A DNA stretch of 64,000 nucleotides from Bufo bufo (taxonomy: Eukaryota > Chordata > Amphibia > Anura > Bufonidae). This document shows, in pieces, positions 31,909 to 41,699 of this stretch (its first letter is position 1; every line of letters starts with the position of its first letter). The stretch covers positions 369,687,442 to 369,751,441 of the forward strand of contig NC_053392.1 of assembly GCF_905171765.1 (NCBI RefSeq), given 5' to 3'. Position numbers and translations under genes: made by a program. The notes beneath the pieces were generated by a model. The model did not search any database, was not told where the DNA came from, and saw only the letters and a program-made list of their open reading frames with translations.

Positions 31909-34123
31909 AAAATAAATCAGGGCAGCACTCCTGGTGGTCGGGTGTGGGTGCCAGCGGCGATAAACACCTTACCAAGGTGTACAGTATAGAATAAAGAAAG
32001 ACACCGCAGCACATCCGTTTGGTGAAAAAAGTGGGACCCTTTATTCACCTGTGCGACGTTTCGGTCCGCTTACTGGGACCATTCTCAAGCAATACAGCAT
32101 TGTGGGAACTGTGAGCATTTTATGCAGTCATAGTCAATTAACATACACAAGTGGCAATCGATAAAAAATACAAAATACAGAAGATATAGTAAATAACAGA
32201 AAAATACAAATGTGACAAGCCCGGAGGGTTGTTAAACTCAAAGCCGTAAAACGGCGTACATAAGGCTTCCAGGTATACATACTAGTCATAAATACAGTAA
32301 AAATACAAAAGTGGCAATTAATAGTAAATCATTATCACCTGTGAATATGTGATGTTGACAGGACCGAACATGGAGTGGGGCGTGCTCGATGGTGGGAGGA
32401 TGAACTGTAGCGTGATGCGCCGCATGGAAGTGGCGTCCCGGAACTGCTACTGCGCATGTCCGTGACGTCACTGTAGGTCAAACACATGATCACCTAGTGA
32501 AGCGTCACGTGACGCGGCAACGTAACATAACAATGCCATAAGTAAAGGTAAAACCAACAACAAAACAAGAAATTCTGTGGCAGTACACGGATAGAACACC
32601 CAGGGTATGTGGTCGGGCGACATGCCATCTTGCGATGCGCTGTCGTCCGGCGTAAACGGGCACAAAAAAGGGGGAAGGTGAAACAGCGGCAGCCATCACC
32701 CTCCCACTATGCTCGTCACAGTTAACCCCTTATCGGGTGGGAATCCTGCACAGTAACTTTCTAAGTATGCAAGTGACAATAGTAAATATAGCTGTAATTA
32801 ACAGTACAATAAGCAGTAATCCAGGAATAAGCCACACACGTTTAAAGTAAGCATCACGCCTCCCGCTGAGCTAAGCCCATCCAGTAATAGGTCCTGAAAA
32901 GTGAAACAATAAAAAAATATATTATCCAAATATATTCATTAAAAACAAGAAAACATTTTTTTCAACACTTAAGCCGACAAGGACAAAGCCAAAGGGAATC
33001 ATATGAAAAGCCATGGCCTGTATTCTACATTCAAGCCCATCGGACGAATGGATTGTAGCTTAAAAATCCATTCGGACTCGCGTTTTTTGAGCATTTTGAT
33101 ACGGTCACCACCAGTCCGCGGTAACGGAACATGATCCAGGATCATAAACTTGAGATCTCCTTCAACATGTTCCATGGCCGCGAAATGTTGTGAGACAGGC
33201 AGGTCTTTACGTTTTTTCCGTATGGAAAATCGATGTTGATTGAACCGGGACTTGAAATCACATGTGGTTTCACCCACATATAATAATTTACAGGGGCACC
33301 ATAAAACATAAATCACAAAACTAGAGTCACAGGTCAAATAAAATTTAAGGGGGTAAGAGATCCCAGTTTGTGGGTGGATGAATTCCCGTCCCTTCACCAT
33401 GTATTTACAGTTTACACAGTGAAGGCACGGGTAGCTTCCAGTTTTTTTAGGGGCCAAAAGTAGTTGACGTGTACTTTTTTGTGAGCCTATATCATTTTTG
33501 ACTAATCTGTCTTTTATGTTACGAGCTCTTTTGTAAGAAGTGAGTGGTCTATTGCAGAATTCAGGAATGTTTTTATGCTCAGTTTTGAGAATTGACCAGT
33601 GTTTGTTAATTATTTTATTGACATGTGAGCTTGCTTCACAGAAGGTAGAAATAAAAGGTATTCTTTGAGAATACTCACGTTGAGTGCCTTGAAGCAATTC
33701 GCTTCTCTCTTTTAGATTACTCCGTTTGCGTTGTCGCTGCAATATAGGAGCTGGGTATTGTCTCTGTCTAAAGTTTTGTGTCATAGTCTCCAGAGTAGCA
33801 TCGAGCACAGAGGTATCACTGACTATACGTTTAGCCCTGATAAACTGGCTGTAGGGTAATGACCGCACCATCATCCGAGGATGAGCACTGTCAAACCTCA
33901 AGATGGTATTCCGGTCAGTGGGTTTCGTGTAAACCTCTGTGCTCAATGCCCCCCCAGCACTGCGTACGTTTACATCCAAAAAATGTAACATAGTGGTTGA
34001 AAATTCCAAGGTAAATTGTATGTCTGGAATCAGGCTGTTCAAATAATTGTGAAATAAATGTAACTCGGAGGCAGTACCTGTCCAAATAACAAAAATATCG
34101 TCTATGTATCTCCACCACCTCAG
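31907..34123 (-). mobile_element. 5'-truncated, inverted Penelope-like copy
   Basis: This minus-strand copy matches the 3' half of the plus-strand element that follows (about 36430-38566) almost base for base, including the terminal repeat with its GAAACGTCG core (minus strand, about 32041-32095). It is cut off at 34123, where the plus-strand copy begins. Inverted, truncated partners are typical of Penelope-like insertions. Confidence 0.85.
32999..34122 (-). pseudogene. Truncated Penelope-like reverse transcriptase/endonuclease
   Basis: About 375 codons of the C-terminal part are open, from YIDDIFVIW at the junction through the linker to the GIY-YIG endonuclease (VIYVLWCPCKLLYVGET) and the terminal RPMGLNVEYRPWLFI. 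It differs from the full-length copy at one residue that I can see, Arg for Gln in VKGREF. The N-terminal region and most of the fingers are absent, so it cannot be functional. It faces the full copy head to head. Confidence 0.85.
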
Positions 34124-34299
34124 CCTTATGTACGCCGTTTTACGGCTTTGAGTTTAACTACCCTCCGGGCTTGTCACATTTGTATTTTTCTGTTATTTAC
34201 TATATCTTCTGTATTTTGTATTTTTTATCGATTGCCACTTGTGTATGTTAATTTACTATGACTGCATAAAATGCTCACAGTTCCCACAATGCTGTATTG

Positions 34300-34350
34300 C
34301 TTGAGAATGGTCCCAGTAAGCGGACCGAAACGTCGCACAGGTGAATAAAG
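34300..34350 (+). ncRNA. Hammerhead-like structured core in the terminal repeat
   Basis: TTGAGAA, then GGTCCC and GGACC as a stem around a short loop, then GAAACGTCG form the layout of a hammerhead-type core, where a stem lies between a CUGANGA-like strand and GAAA. The first strand departs from the strict consensus, so cleavage activity is uncertain. Copies recur at 4773, 38464, 40364 and, inverted, 32041-32095. Confidence 0.4.
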
Positions 34351-34555
34351 GGTCCCACTTTTTTCACCAAACGGATGTGCTGCGGTGTCTTTCTTTATTC
34401 TATACTGTACACCTTGGTAAGGTGTTTATCGCCGCTGGCACCCACACCCGACCACCAGGAGTGCTGCCCTGATTTCTTTTCCTGCATAATACCACAGGAG
34501 CGAGCACCCACCGTTTCACATTAAAAGCAAACACCATCTACCTAAACGTGCATCC

Positions 34556-35299
34556 ATGTATCCGCTGTTAAATCAGCCTTCACCGGCCACTTTTTCATAC
34601 ACGGAAGCCGACAGGGACAGAATCGTGGGAGCATGTGGAGGCAATGTGGACTTTCTCTCGGTTCCCTCGCTGCTTGACATCAAAAAGAGGTATGAGCGTG
34701 ATTCTAGAAAATGTCTTACCCTGGAATTACATTCCACCACTTTAGTGGAATATGTCAAAACCAACCGTGTACCTAGGGGGATGCGTGTACAACCTAGATC
34801 CTCCATGTATTCCAATGATCTAGAATTTCGCTCCAAATATGAACAAATTTCCAATAAATATTCCCTGGATTTAATGCTGCTTAACATTGAATTCATGCGT
34901 AAAGATTTATTCTCTACAGCAGCCAACAAGACCGAGGATGAGGCCGCACTAAGGGCCATCTTGTCCCCACAGGACTTTGATGACTACTATAACAAGTTTC
35001 AACCCCACCTGAATAAACTTAAGAGTGACATTCAAGAAACCAAGCGAGGAAACTGGCAAAGGGACACAATGGACTACACTACGGGCCATGTCTATAATTG
35101 GAACGAAAGCAACCGAACAAACCTAAATCAGAGTCAGAAAAAAATAAAAAAGCGGGATGATTCCAACACTGGCAATTCAGCCACTTTTTTAGGGCCTCTA
35201 CCTGCACACGGAAAAAAGCCACTAGAAGGGGTGGTCGAAACAGAAATCGATACCGTAAAAACAAGGAGTCAAAAGATGCTGAGAAAGACCAATGCTTGA
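34556..35299 (+). CDS. Penelope-like ORF1 (N-terminal part of the polyprotein)
   Basis: The frame encodes 247 residues from MYPLLNQPSPATFSYTEAD. It is hydrophilic with a helical middle (KYEQISNKYSLDLMLLNIE) and a basic, Lys/Gln-rich end. I know no enzyme motif in it. It resembles the poorly defined N-terminal region found ahead of the reverse transcriptase in Neptune-type elements. It ends at 35299, overlapping the next frame, which is open upstream to well before 35220 in the -1 register. An A AAA AAG heptamer at 35212-35218 lies in phase for a -1 slip. So ORF1 may be the first part of one fusion protein, or the shift may simply be a mutation. The start is the first ATG after the terminal repeat. 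Confidence 0.7.
   Translation: MYPLLNQPSPATFSYTEADRDRIVGACGGNVDFLSVPSLLDIKKRYERDSRKCLTLELHSTTLVEYVKTNRVPRGMRVQPRSSMYSNDLEFRSKYEQISNKYSLDLMLLNIEFMRKDLFSTAANKTEDEAALRAILSPQDFDDYYNKFQPHLNKLKSDIQETKRGNWQRDTMDYTTGHVYNWNESNRTNLNQSQKKIKKRDDSNTGNSATFLGPLPAHGKKPLEGVVETEIDTVKTRSQKMLRKTNA
35212..35218 (+). promoter_or_regulatory. Candidate -1 frameshift heptamer
   Basis: A AAA AAG is read in frame 0 as ..A AAA AAG in ORF1. A one-base slip here continues into the reverse transcriptase frame through a basic stretch (ATRRGGRNRNRYRKN). No pseudoknot was checked. A plain indel elsewhere would give the same overlap. Confidence 0.35.
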
Positions 35300-37554
35300 C
35301 GGTGGTAAATATATCTTCTCACATATTGACACCGGTACAAAAGCAGTTACTTGAAAAAGGTCTGAGTTTCTGTCCGGCGAATGGTATTAATTGGTATGAG
35401 TTGGAAGCCGATTTATTGTATTTCTTTAGATTAATTAAACTAAAAATCCATTTTCAGGATGTACATAGTGCTACCACTTTACCCTTGCATGAATTACGTT
35501 TATCTGATTGGGGATTGAGGGTCAAGAGGGATTTTTCCCCCCAAATATCTTCCAAGGCGTTTGACGTGTTTTCAGACGCGGTGCTGGGTGACATACAGGA
35601 GCTCAAACACTCTGGACTCTTGGATCACATCCAGCACCCCAACATTTCTAAACAGGAATTAGAGGCACTTGAACAGTTAATCCATGACCACTCCCTCACC
35701 ATCAAGTCTGCTGACAAGGGTGGTGCGGTAGTGGTCATGGATACTGCTATGTATTTGACAGAGGCAGTCCGCCAATTATCTGACTCTGAAGTTTATGTAA
35801 AACTCCAAAGGGATCCCAGATTTGACATACAACGTGAATTCAAGTCACTTGTTAACACCTATGCACAAATTGGTCTCATTGATGAGCAACTAAGTGAGTT
35901 TTTACTGATTGAACACCCTGTCACCCCTTTATTTTATTTATTGCCAAAAATCCACAAAAATTTACAGTGTCCGCCCGGCCGACCTATAGTTTCTGGCCGT
36001 GGCGCTTTACTCAGTAATGCCTCCATTTTTTTAGATAAGATTCTGCAGACGTATGTGGTCAACTCAAAATCTTATCTAAGTGACACCACTGACTTTTTGT
36101 CTAAGTTAGCAGACGTGACGATGCCGGAGGACGCCATATTGGCCTCCTTCGACATCGTCAGTCTGTATACTTCTATACAGCATGATATAGGGTTGGCAAC
36201 TGTGGAATCTGCTTTAGCTAAATCTGATTACACCATTGAGGCACGTACTTTTTTTCTGGCTTTATTGCGCATGATTTTATATAATAATTATTTCCTTTTT
36301 GGGGATGACTATTATATGCAAATCAGAGGGACGGCCATGGGGACGAATGTGGCCCCCACTTACGCCAACATGGTCGTCTCCCATTTGGAGGAACAACATG
36401 TCTATGTGTCCCACCACTTCAGCCATGTGCTGAGGTGGTGGAGATACATAGACGATATTTTTGTTATTTGGACAGGTACTGCCTCCGAGTTACATTTATT
36501 TCACAATTATTTGAACAGCCTGATTCCAGACATACAATTTACCTTGGAATTTTCAACCACTATGTTACATTTTTTGGATGTAAACGTACGCAGTGCTGGG
36601 GGGGCATTGAGCACAGAGGTTTACACGAAACCCACTGACCGGAATACCATCTTGAGGTTTGACAGTGCTCATCCTCGGATGATGGTGCGGTCATTACCCT
36701 ACAGCCAGTTTATCAGGGCTAAACGTATAGTCAGTGATACCTCTGTGCTCGATGCTACTCTGGAGACTATGACACAAAACTTTAGACAGAGACAATACCC
36801 AGCTCCTATATTGCAGCGACAACGCAAACGGAGTAATCTAAAAGAGAGAAGCGAATTGCTTCAAGGCACTCAACGTGAGTATTCTCAAAGAATACCTTTT
36901 ATTTCTACCTTCTGTGAAGCAAGCTCACATGTCAATAAAATAATTAACAAACACTGGTCAATTCTCAAAACTGAGCATAAAAACATTCCTGAATTCTGCA
37001 ATAGACCACTCACTTCTTACAAAAGAGCTCGTAACATAAAAGACAGATTAGTCAAAAATGATATAGGCTCACAAAAAAGTACACGTCAACTACTTTTGGC
37101 CCCTAAAAAAACTGGAAGCTACCCGTGCCTTCACTGTGTAAACTGTAAATACATGGTGAAGGGACAGGAATTCATCCACCCACAAACTGGGATCTCTTAC
37201 CCCCTTAAATTTTATTTGACCTGTGACTCTAGTTTTGTGATTTATGTTTTATGGTGCCCCTGTAAATTATTATATGTGGGTGAAACCACATGTGATTTCA
37301 AGTCCCGGTTCAATCAACATCGATTTTCCATACGGAAAAAACGTAAAGACCTGCCTGTCTCACAACACTTCGCGGCCATGGAACATGTTGAAGGAGATCT
37401 CAAGTTTATGATCCTGGATCATGTTCCGTTACCGCGGACTGGTGGTGACCGTATCAAAATGCTCAAAAAACGCGAGTCCGAATGGATTTTTAAGCTACAA
37501 TCCATTCGTCCGATGGGCTTGAATGTAGAATACAGGCCATGGCTTTTCATATGA
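35296..37554 (+). CDS. Penelope-like reverse transcriptase with GIY-YIG endonuclease
   Basis: The enzyme copies RNA at a nicked target using its own endonuclease. The listed start is a TTG. The frame is open further upstream and has no good ATG, so translation probably enters from ORF1. Motifs, numbered from the TTG: LPKIHK and PGRPIVSG (about 215-235), ASFDIVSLYTSI (motif A, near 282), MGTNVAPTYANM (about 350-361) and YIDDIFVIW (384-392, catalytic Asp pair). A Cys-rich linker, CLHCVNC, comes near residue 614, then VIYVLWCPCKLLYVGET, the GIY-YIG core. The 752 codons are uninterrupted and end RPWLFI. With the nearly identical inverted copy beside it, this suggests recent activity. Confidence 0.88.
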   Translation: MTVVNISSHILTPVQKQLLEKGLSFCPANGINWYELEADLLYFFRLIKLKIHFQDVHSATTLPLHELRLSDWGLRVKRDFSPQISSKAFDVFSDAVLGDIQELKHSGLLDHIQHPNISKQELEALEQLIHDHSLTIKSADKGGAVVVMDTAMYLTEAVRQLSDSEVYVKLQRDPRFDIQREFKSLVNTYAQIGLIDEQLSEFLLIEHPVTPLFYLLPKIHKNLQCPPGRPIVSGRGALLSNASIFLDKILQTYVVNSKSYLSDTTDFLSKLADVTMPEDAILASFDIVSLYTSIQHDIGLATVESALAKSDYTIEARTFFLALLRMILYNNYFLFGDDYYMQIRGTAMGTNVAPTYANMVVSHLEEQHVYVSHHFSHVLRWWRYIDDIFVIWTGTASELHLFHNYLNSLIPDIQFTLEFSTTMLHFLDVNVRSAGGALSTEVYTKPTDRNTILRFDSAHPRMMVRSLPYSQFIRAKRIVSDTSVLDATLETMTQNFRQRQYPAPILQRQRKRSNLKERSELLQGTQREYSQRIPFISTFCEASSHVNKIINKHWSILKTEHKNIPEFCNRPLTSYKRARNIKDRLVKNDIGSQKSTRQLLLAPKKTGSYPCLHCVNCKYMVKGQEFIHPQTGISYPLKFYLTCDSSFVIYVLWCPCKLLYVGETTCDFKSRFNQHRFSIRKKRKDLPVSQHFAAMEHVEGDLKFMILDHVPLPRTGGDRIKMLKKRESEWIFKLQSIRPMGLNVEYRPWLFI

Positions 37555-38463
37555 TTCCCTTTGGCTTTGTCCTTGTCGGCTTAAGTGTTGAAAAAAATGT
37601 TTTCTTGTTTTTAATGAATATATTTGGATAATATATTTTTTTATTGTATCACTTTTCAGGACCTATTACTGGATGGGCTTAGCTCAGCGGGAGGCGTGAT
37701 GCTTACTTTAAACGTGTGTGGCTTATTCCTGGATTACTGCTTATTGTACTGTTAATTACAGCTATATTTACTATTGTCACTTGCATACTTAGAAAGTTAC
37801 TGTGCAGGATTCCCACCCGATAAGGGGTTAACTGTGACGAGCATAGTGGGAGGGTGATGGCTGCCGCTGTTTCACCTTCCCCCTTTTTTGTGCCCGTTTA
37901 CGCCGGACGACAGCGCATCGCAAGATGGCATGTCGCCCGACCACATACCCTGGGTGTTCTATCCGTGTACTGCCACAGAATTTCTTGTTTTGTTGTTGGT
38001 TTTACCTTTACTTATGGCATTGTTATGTTACGTTGCCGCGTCACGTGACGCTTCACTAGGTGATCATGTGTTTGACCTACAGTGACGTCACGGACATGCG
38101 CAGTAGCAGTTCCGGGACGCCACTTCCATGCGGCGCATCACGCTACAGTTCATCCTCCCACCATCGAGCACGCCCCACTCCATGTTCGGTCCTGTCAACA
38201 TCACATATTCACAGGTGATAATGATTTACTATTAATTGCCACTTTTGTATTTTTACTGTATTTATGACTAGTATGTATACCTGGAAGCCTTATGTACGCC
38301 GTTTTACGGCTTTGAGTTTAACTACCCTCCGGGCTTGTCACATTTGTATTTTTCTGTTATTTACTATATCTTCTGTATTTTGTATTTTTTATCGATTGCC
38401 ACTTGTGTATGTTAATTGACTATGACTGCATAAAATGCTCACAGTTCCCACAATGCTGTATTG

Positions 38464-38513
38464 CTTGAGAATGGTCCCAGTAAGCGGACCGAAACGTTGC
38501 ACAGGTGAATAAA
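38464..38513 (+). ncRNA. Hammerhead-like core, 3' terminal repeat
   Basis: Same TTGAGAA / stem / GAAACGTTG layout as at 34300, with one base different after GAAACGT. Activity unproven. Confidence 0.35.
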
Positions 38514-38560
38514 GGGTCCCACTTTTTTCACCAAACGGATGTGCTGCGGTGTCTTTCTTT

Positions 38561-38566
<6 letters not shown>

Positions 38567-38592
<26 letters not shown>
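38567..38592. repeat. (TA)n microsatellite
   Basis: A TA run at the Penelope-like 3' end. The second duplication copy has a slightly shorter one at about 40466-40490. Confidence 0.85.
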
Positions 38593-38596
<4 letters not shown>

Positions 38597-39124
38597 CTAA
38601 AGGACCCCTTAACCCCTTCAGGACCCTGCCATTTTTAACCTTAAGGACCAGGCCATTTTTTGCAAATCTGACATGTGTCACTTTATGTGGTGATAACTTT
38701 AAAACTTTATCCAAGCCATTCTGAGATTGTTTTCTCGTCACATATTGTACTTCATAACAGTGGTTAAATCGAGTCAAATATTTTTATTTATTTATAAAAA
38801 AATGGCAAATTTACCAAAAAATTTAACAAATTTCAAAATTTCCATTTCTCTACTTTTATAATAGATAGTAATACCTCCAAAAATAGATATTACTTTACAT
38901 TCCCCATATGTCTAATTCATGTTTGGATCATTTTGTGAATGCCATTTTATTTTTTGGGGACTTTAGAAGGCTTAGTTTAGAAGCAAATATTTCCAAAACC
39001 CACTTTTTAAGGGCCAGTTCAGGTCTGAAGTCACTTTGTGAAGCTTACATAATAGAATCTGTTACGACACTCACCGCCAGGTAGATGAAGCCGCCGTTTA
39101 GTGAATAAGCCCCTTTCTCCAGAA

Positions 39125-39865
39125 ATGCCCAAAAGCACAAGGTGTGCAATACTCAGAGACATGGCCAAGGTAAGAAAGGCTGAAAGACGACCACCACTGA
39201 ACAAGACACACAAGCTGAAACGTCAAGACTGGGCCAAGAAATATCTCAAGACTGATTTTTCTAAGGTTTTATGGACTGATGAAATAAGAGTGAGTCTTGA
39301 TGGGCCAGATGGATGGGCCCGTGGCTGGATTGGTAAAGGGCAGAGAGCTCCAGTCCGACTCAGACGCCAGCAAGGTGGAGGTGGAGTACTGGTTTGGGCT
39401 GGTATCATCAAAGATGAGCTTGTGGGGCCTTTTTGGGTTGAGGATGGAGTCAAGCTCAACTCCCAGTCCTACTGCCAGTTTCTGGAAGACACCTTCTTCA
39501 AGCAGTGGTACAGGAAGAAGTCTGCATCCTTCAAGAAAAACATGATTTTCATGCAGGACAATGCTCTATCACACGCGTCCAAGTACTCCACAGCGTGGCT
39601 GGCAAGAAAGGGTATAAAAGTAGAAAATCTAATGACATGGCCTCCTTGTTCACCTGATCTGAACCCCATTGAGAACCTGTGGTCCATCATCAAATGTGAG
39701 ATTTACAAGGAGGGAAAACAGTACACCTCTCTGAACAGTGTCTGGGAGGCTGTGGTTGCTGCTGCACGCAATGTTGATGGTGAACAGATCAAAACACTGA
39801 CAGAATCCATGGATGGCAGGCTTTTGAGTGTCCTTGTAAAGAAAGGTGGCTATATTGGTCACTGA
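39125..39865 (+). pseudogene. Chimeric truncated DD37E transposase
   Basis: The ATG at 39125 comes from the LTR of the gypsy-type element, and from the next codon onward (PKSTRCAILRDMAKVRK) the frame is the DD37E Tc1 transposase. A deletion placed the LTR-borne ATG exactly in frame. The 247-codon product would keep all three catalytic residues and the last part of the DNA-binding region, but lacks the N-terminal helix-turn-helix domain. An in-frame GTG lies 24 bases upstream, and the GTG-initiated frame is open. Without DNA binding it should not transpose. Whether it is transcribed is unknown. Confidence 0.75.
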
Positions 39866-39965
39866 TTTGTTTTTGTTTTGTTTTTGAATGTCAGAAATGT
39901 ATATTTGTGAATGTTGAGATGTTATATTGGTTTCACTGGTAAAAATAAACAATTGAAATGGGTAT

Positions 39966-40461
39966 ATGTGTTTGACCTACAGTGACGTCACGGACATGCG
40001 CAGTAGCAGTTCCGGGACGCCACTTCCATGCGGCGCATCACGCTACAGTTCATCCTCCCACCATCGAGCACGCCCCACTCCATGTTCGGTCCTGTCAACA
40101 TCACATATTCACAGGTGATAATGATTTACTATTAATTGCCACTTTTGTATTTTTACTGTATTTATGACTAGTATGTATACCTGGAAGCCTTATGTACGCC
40201 GTTTTACGGCTTTGAGTTTAACTACCCTCCGGGCTTGTCACATTTGTATTTTTCTGTTATTTACTATATCTTCTGTATTTTGTATTTTTTATCGATTGCC
40301 ACTTGTGTATGTTAATTGACTATGACTGCATAAAATGCTCACAGTTCCCACAATGCTGTATTGCTTGAGAATGGTCCCAGTAAGCGGACCGAAACGTTGC
40401 ACAGGTGAATAAAGGGTCCCACTTTTTTCACCAAACGGATGTGCTGCGGTGTCTTTCTTTA

Positions 40462-40465
<4 letters not shown>
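39966..40465 (+). repeat. Penelope-like 3' end, duplicated fragment
   Basis: Identical by eye to 38066-38565, including the GAAACGTTG core at 40364-40413. It is present because of the tandem duplication, not as a separate insertion. Confidence 0.8.
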
Positions 40466-40493
<28 letters not shown>

Positions 40494-41699
40494 GCTAAAG
40501 GACCCCTTAACCCCTTCAGGACCCTGCCATTTTTAACCTTAAGGACCAGGCCATTTTTTGCAAATCTGACATGTGTCACTTTATGTGGTGATAACTTTAA
40601 AACTTTATCCAAGCCATTCTGAGATTGTTTTCTCGTCACATATTGTACTTCATAACAGTGGTTAAATCGAGTCAAATATTTTTATTTATTTATAAAAAAA
40701 TGGCAAATTTACCAAAAAATTTAACAAATTTCAAAATTTCCATTTCTCTACTTTTATAATAGATAGTAATACCTCCAAAAATAGATATTACTTTACATTC
40801 CCCATATGTCTAATTCATGTTTGGATCATTTTGTGAATGCCATTTTATTTTTTGGGGACTTTAGAAGGCTTAGTTTAGAAGCAAATATTTCCAAAACCCA
40901 CTTTTTAAGGGCCAGTTCAGGTCTGAAGTCACTTTGTGAAGCTTACATAATAGAATCTGTTACGACACTCACCGCCAGGTAGATGAAGCCGCCGTTTAGT
41001 GAATAAGCCCCTTTCTCCAGAAATGCAGTTTTTAATCCAGCCGATCGTCAAACTCCCGAATGGAGCATACGAAGTGGCAACTCCCGATCAGCAATTCAGT
41101 CGAACTCCTTCCACAGCTAGCAATATACGAAAGCGCTGTCCCAATAATAAATCCCTCCACAAACGAGACCAAGCTCCGTCTTGAAAGTCAAACAGGAATC
41201 AATTTTATTGAGGGCTACCCACCCGTATTTATGCAGGTCTCCATCTGGTGGACACGCCCCTAGGGGACCAGAATGGAGACTGACACAGGACAGACATGCA
41301 GCACTACAGAGACAATACATCCCCCACAATGCATCATGGTCTCCTCCTCTCTGCCCTGGAGACCCGAGGAGTAATCCCATTATCTCTCAAGACAGAGGGT
41401 AACCACAATACACATGTGGGGACAACAGAACAGACATCACCATTTAAACATACAATGTCACAACCCTTTTCAATACACAGACATTTAACATCCCAAAATG
41501 GCACGCATTAGACCAGGAGTTCAAGTTAGTTTAAGTCCTTTGTGAACAATGAGGCCATTTGGGTTAACTAGCAGCACACTCTTCTCCTGGGTGGCCGTCC
41601 GTTCAGTAGTTCCAATCGGTATTTGGGGAAACACACGAACAGGGGCATACGGGCAGGAAATCCAGCGAAATGAAGGCAAACAGACGAACCAGCAATATA

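Larger units (their letters stand above)
34124..38566 (+). mobile_element. Penelope-like retroelement, near full length
   Basis: The element has a 5' terminal repeat (about 34124-34420), two overlapping open frames and a 3' terminal repeat (38287-38566). Each repeat copy starts CCTTATGTACGCCGTTTTAC and contains the GAAACGT core followed by GGTGAATAAAGGG. It encodes a reverse transcriptase with a GIY-YIG endonuclease, so it is of the endonuclease-bearing, Neptune/Penelope type. The 3' end runs into a TA microsatellite. Confidence 0.88.
38066..39965. repeat. Tandem duplication, copy 1 (internally deleted)
   Basis: This copy matches 39966-43034 almost exactly but lacks about 1170 bp. It holds the 3' end of the Penelope-like element, a TA run, the start of a TTAA element (38613-39059), the first 68 bp of the LTR (39060-39127) and the 3' part of the DD37E Tc1. 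Its deletion joined LTR to transposase at a TGC shared by both sides. It could also be an assembly error. Confidence 0.75.

Noticed and set aside
34126..34500. Reading the Penelope-like terminal repeats as true LTRs of a DIRS or gypsy element
   Set aside because: The enzyme is a reverse transcriptase with a GIY-YIG endonuclease, with no integrase, RNase H or tyrosine recombinase. Terminal repeats of this kind are known for Penelope-like elements.
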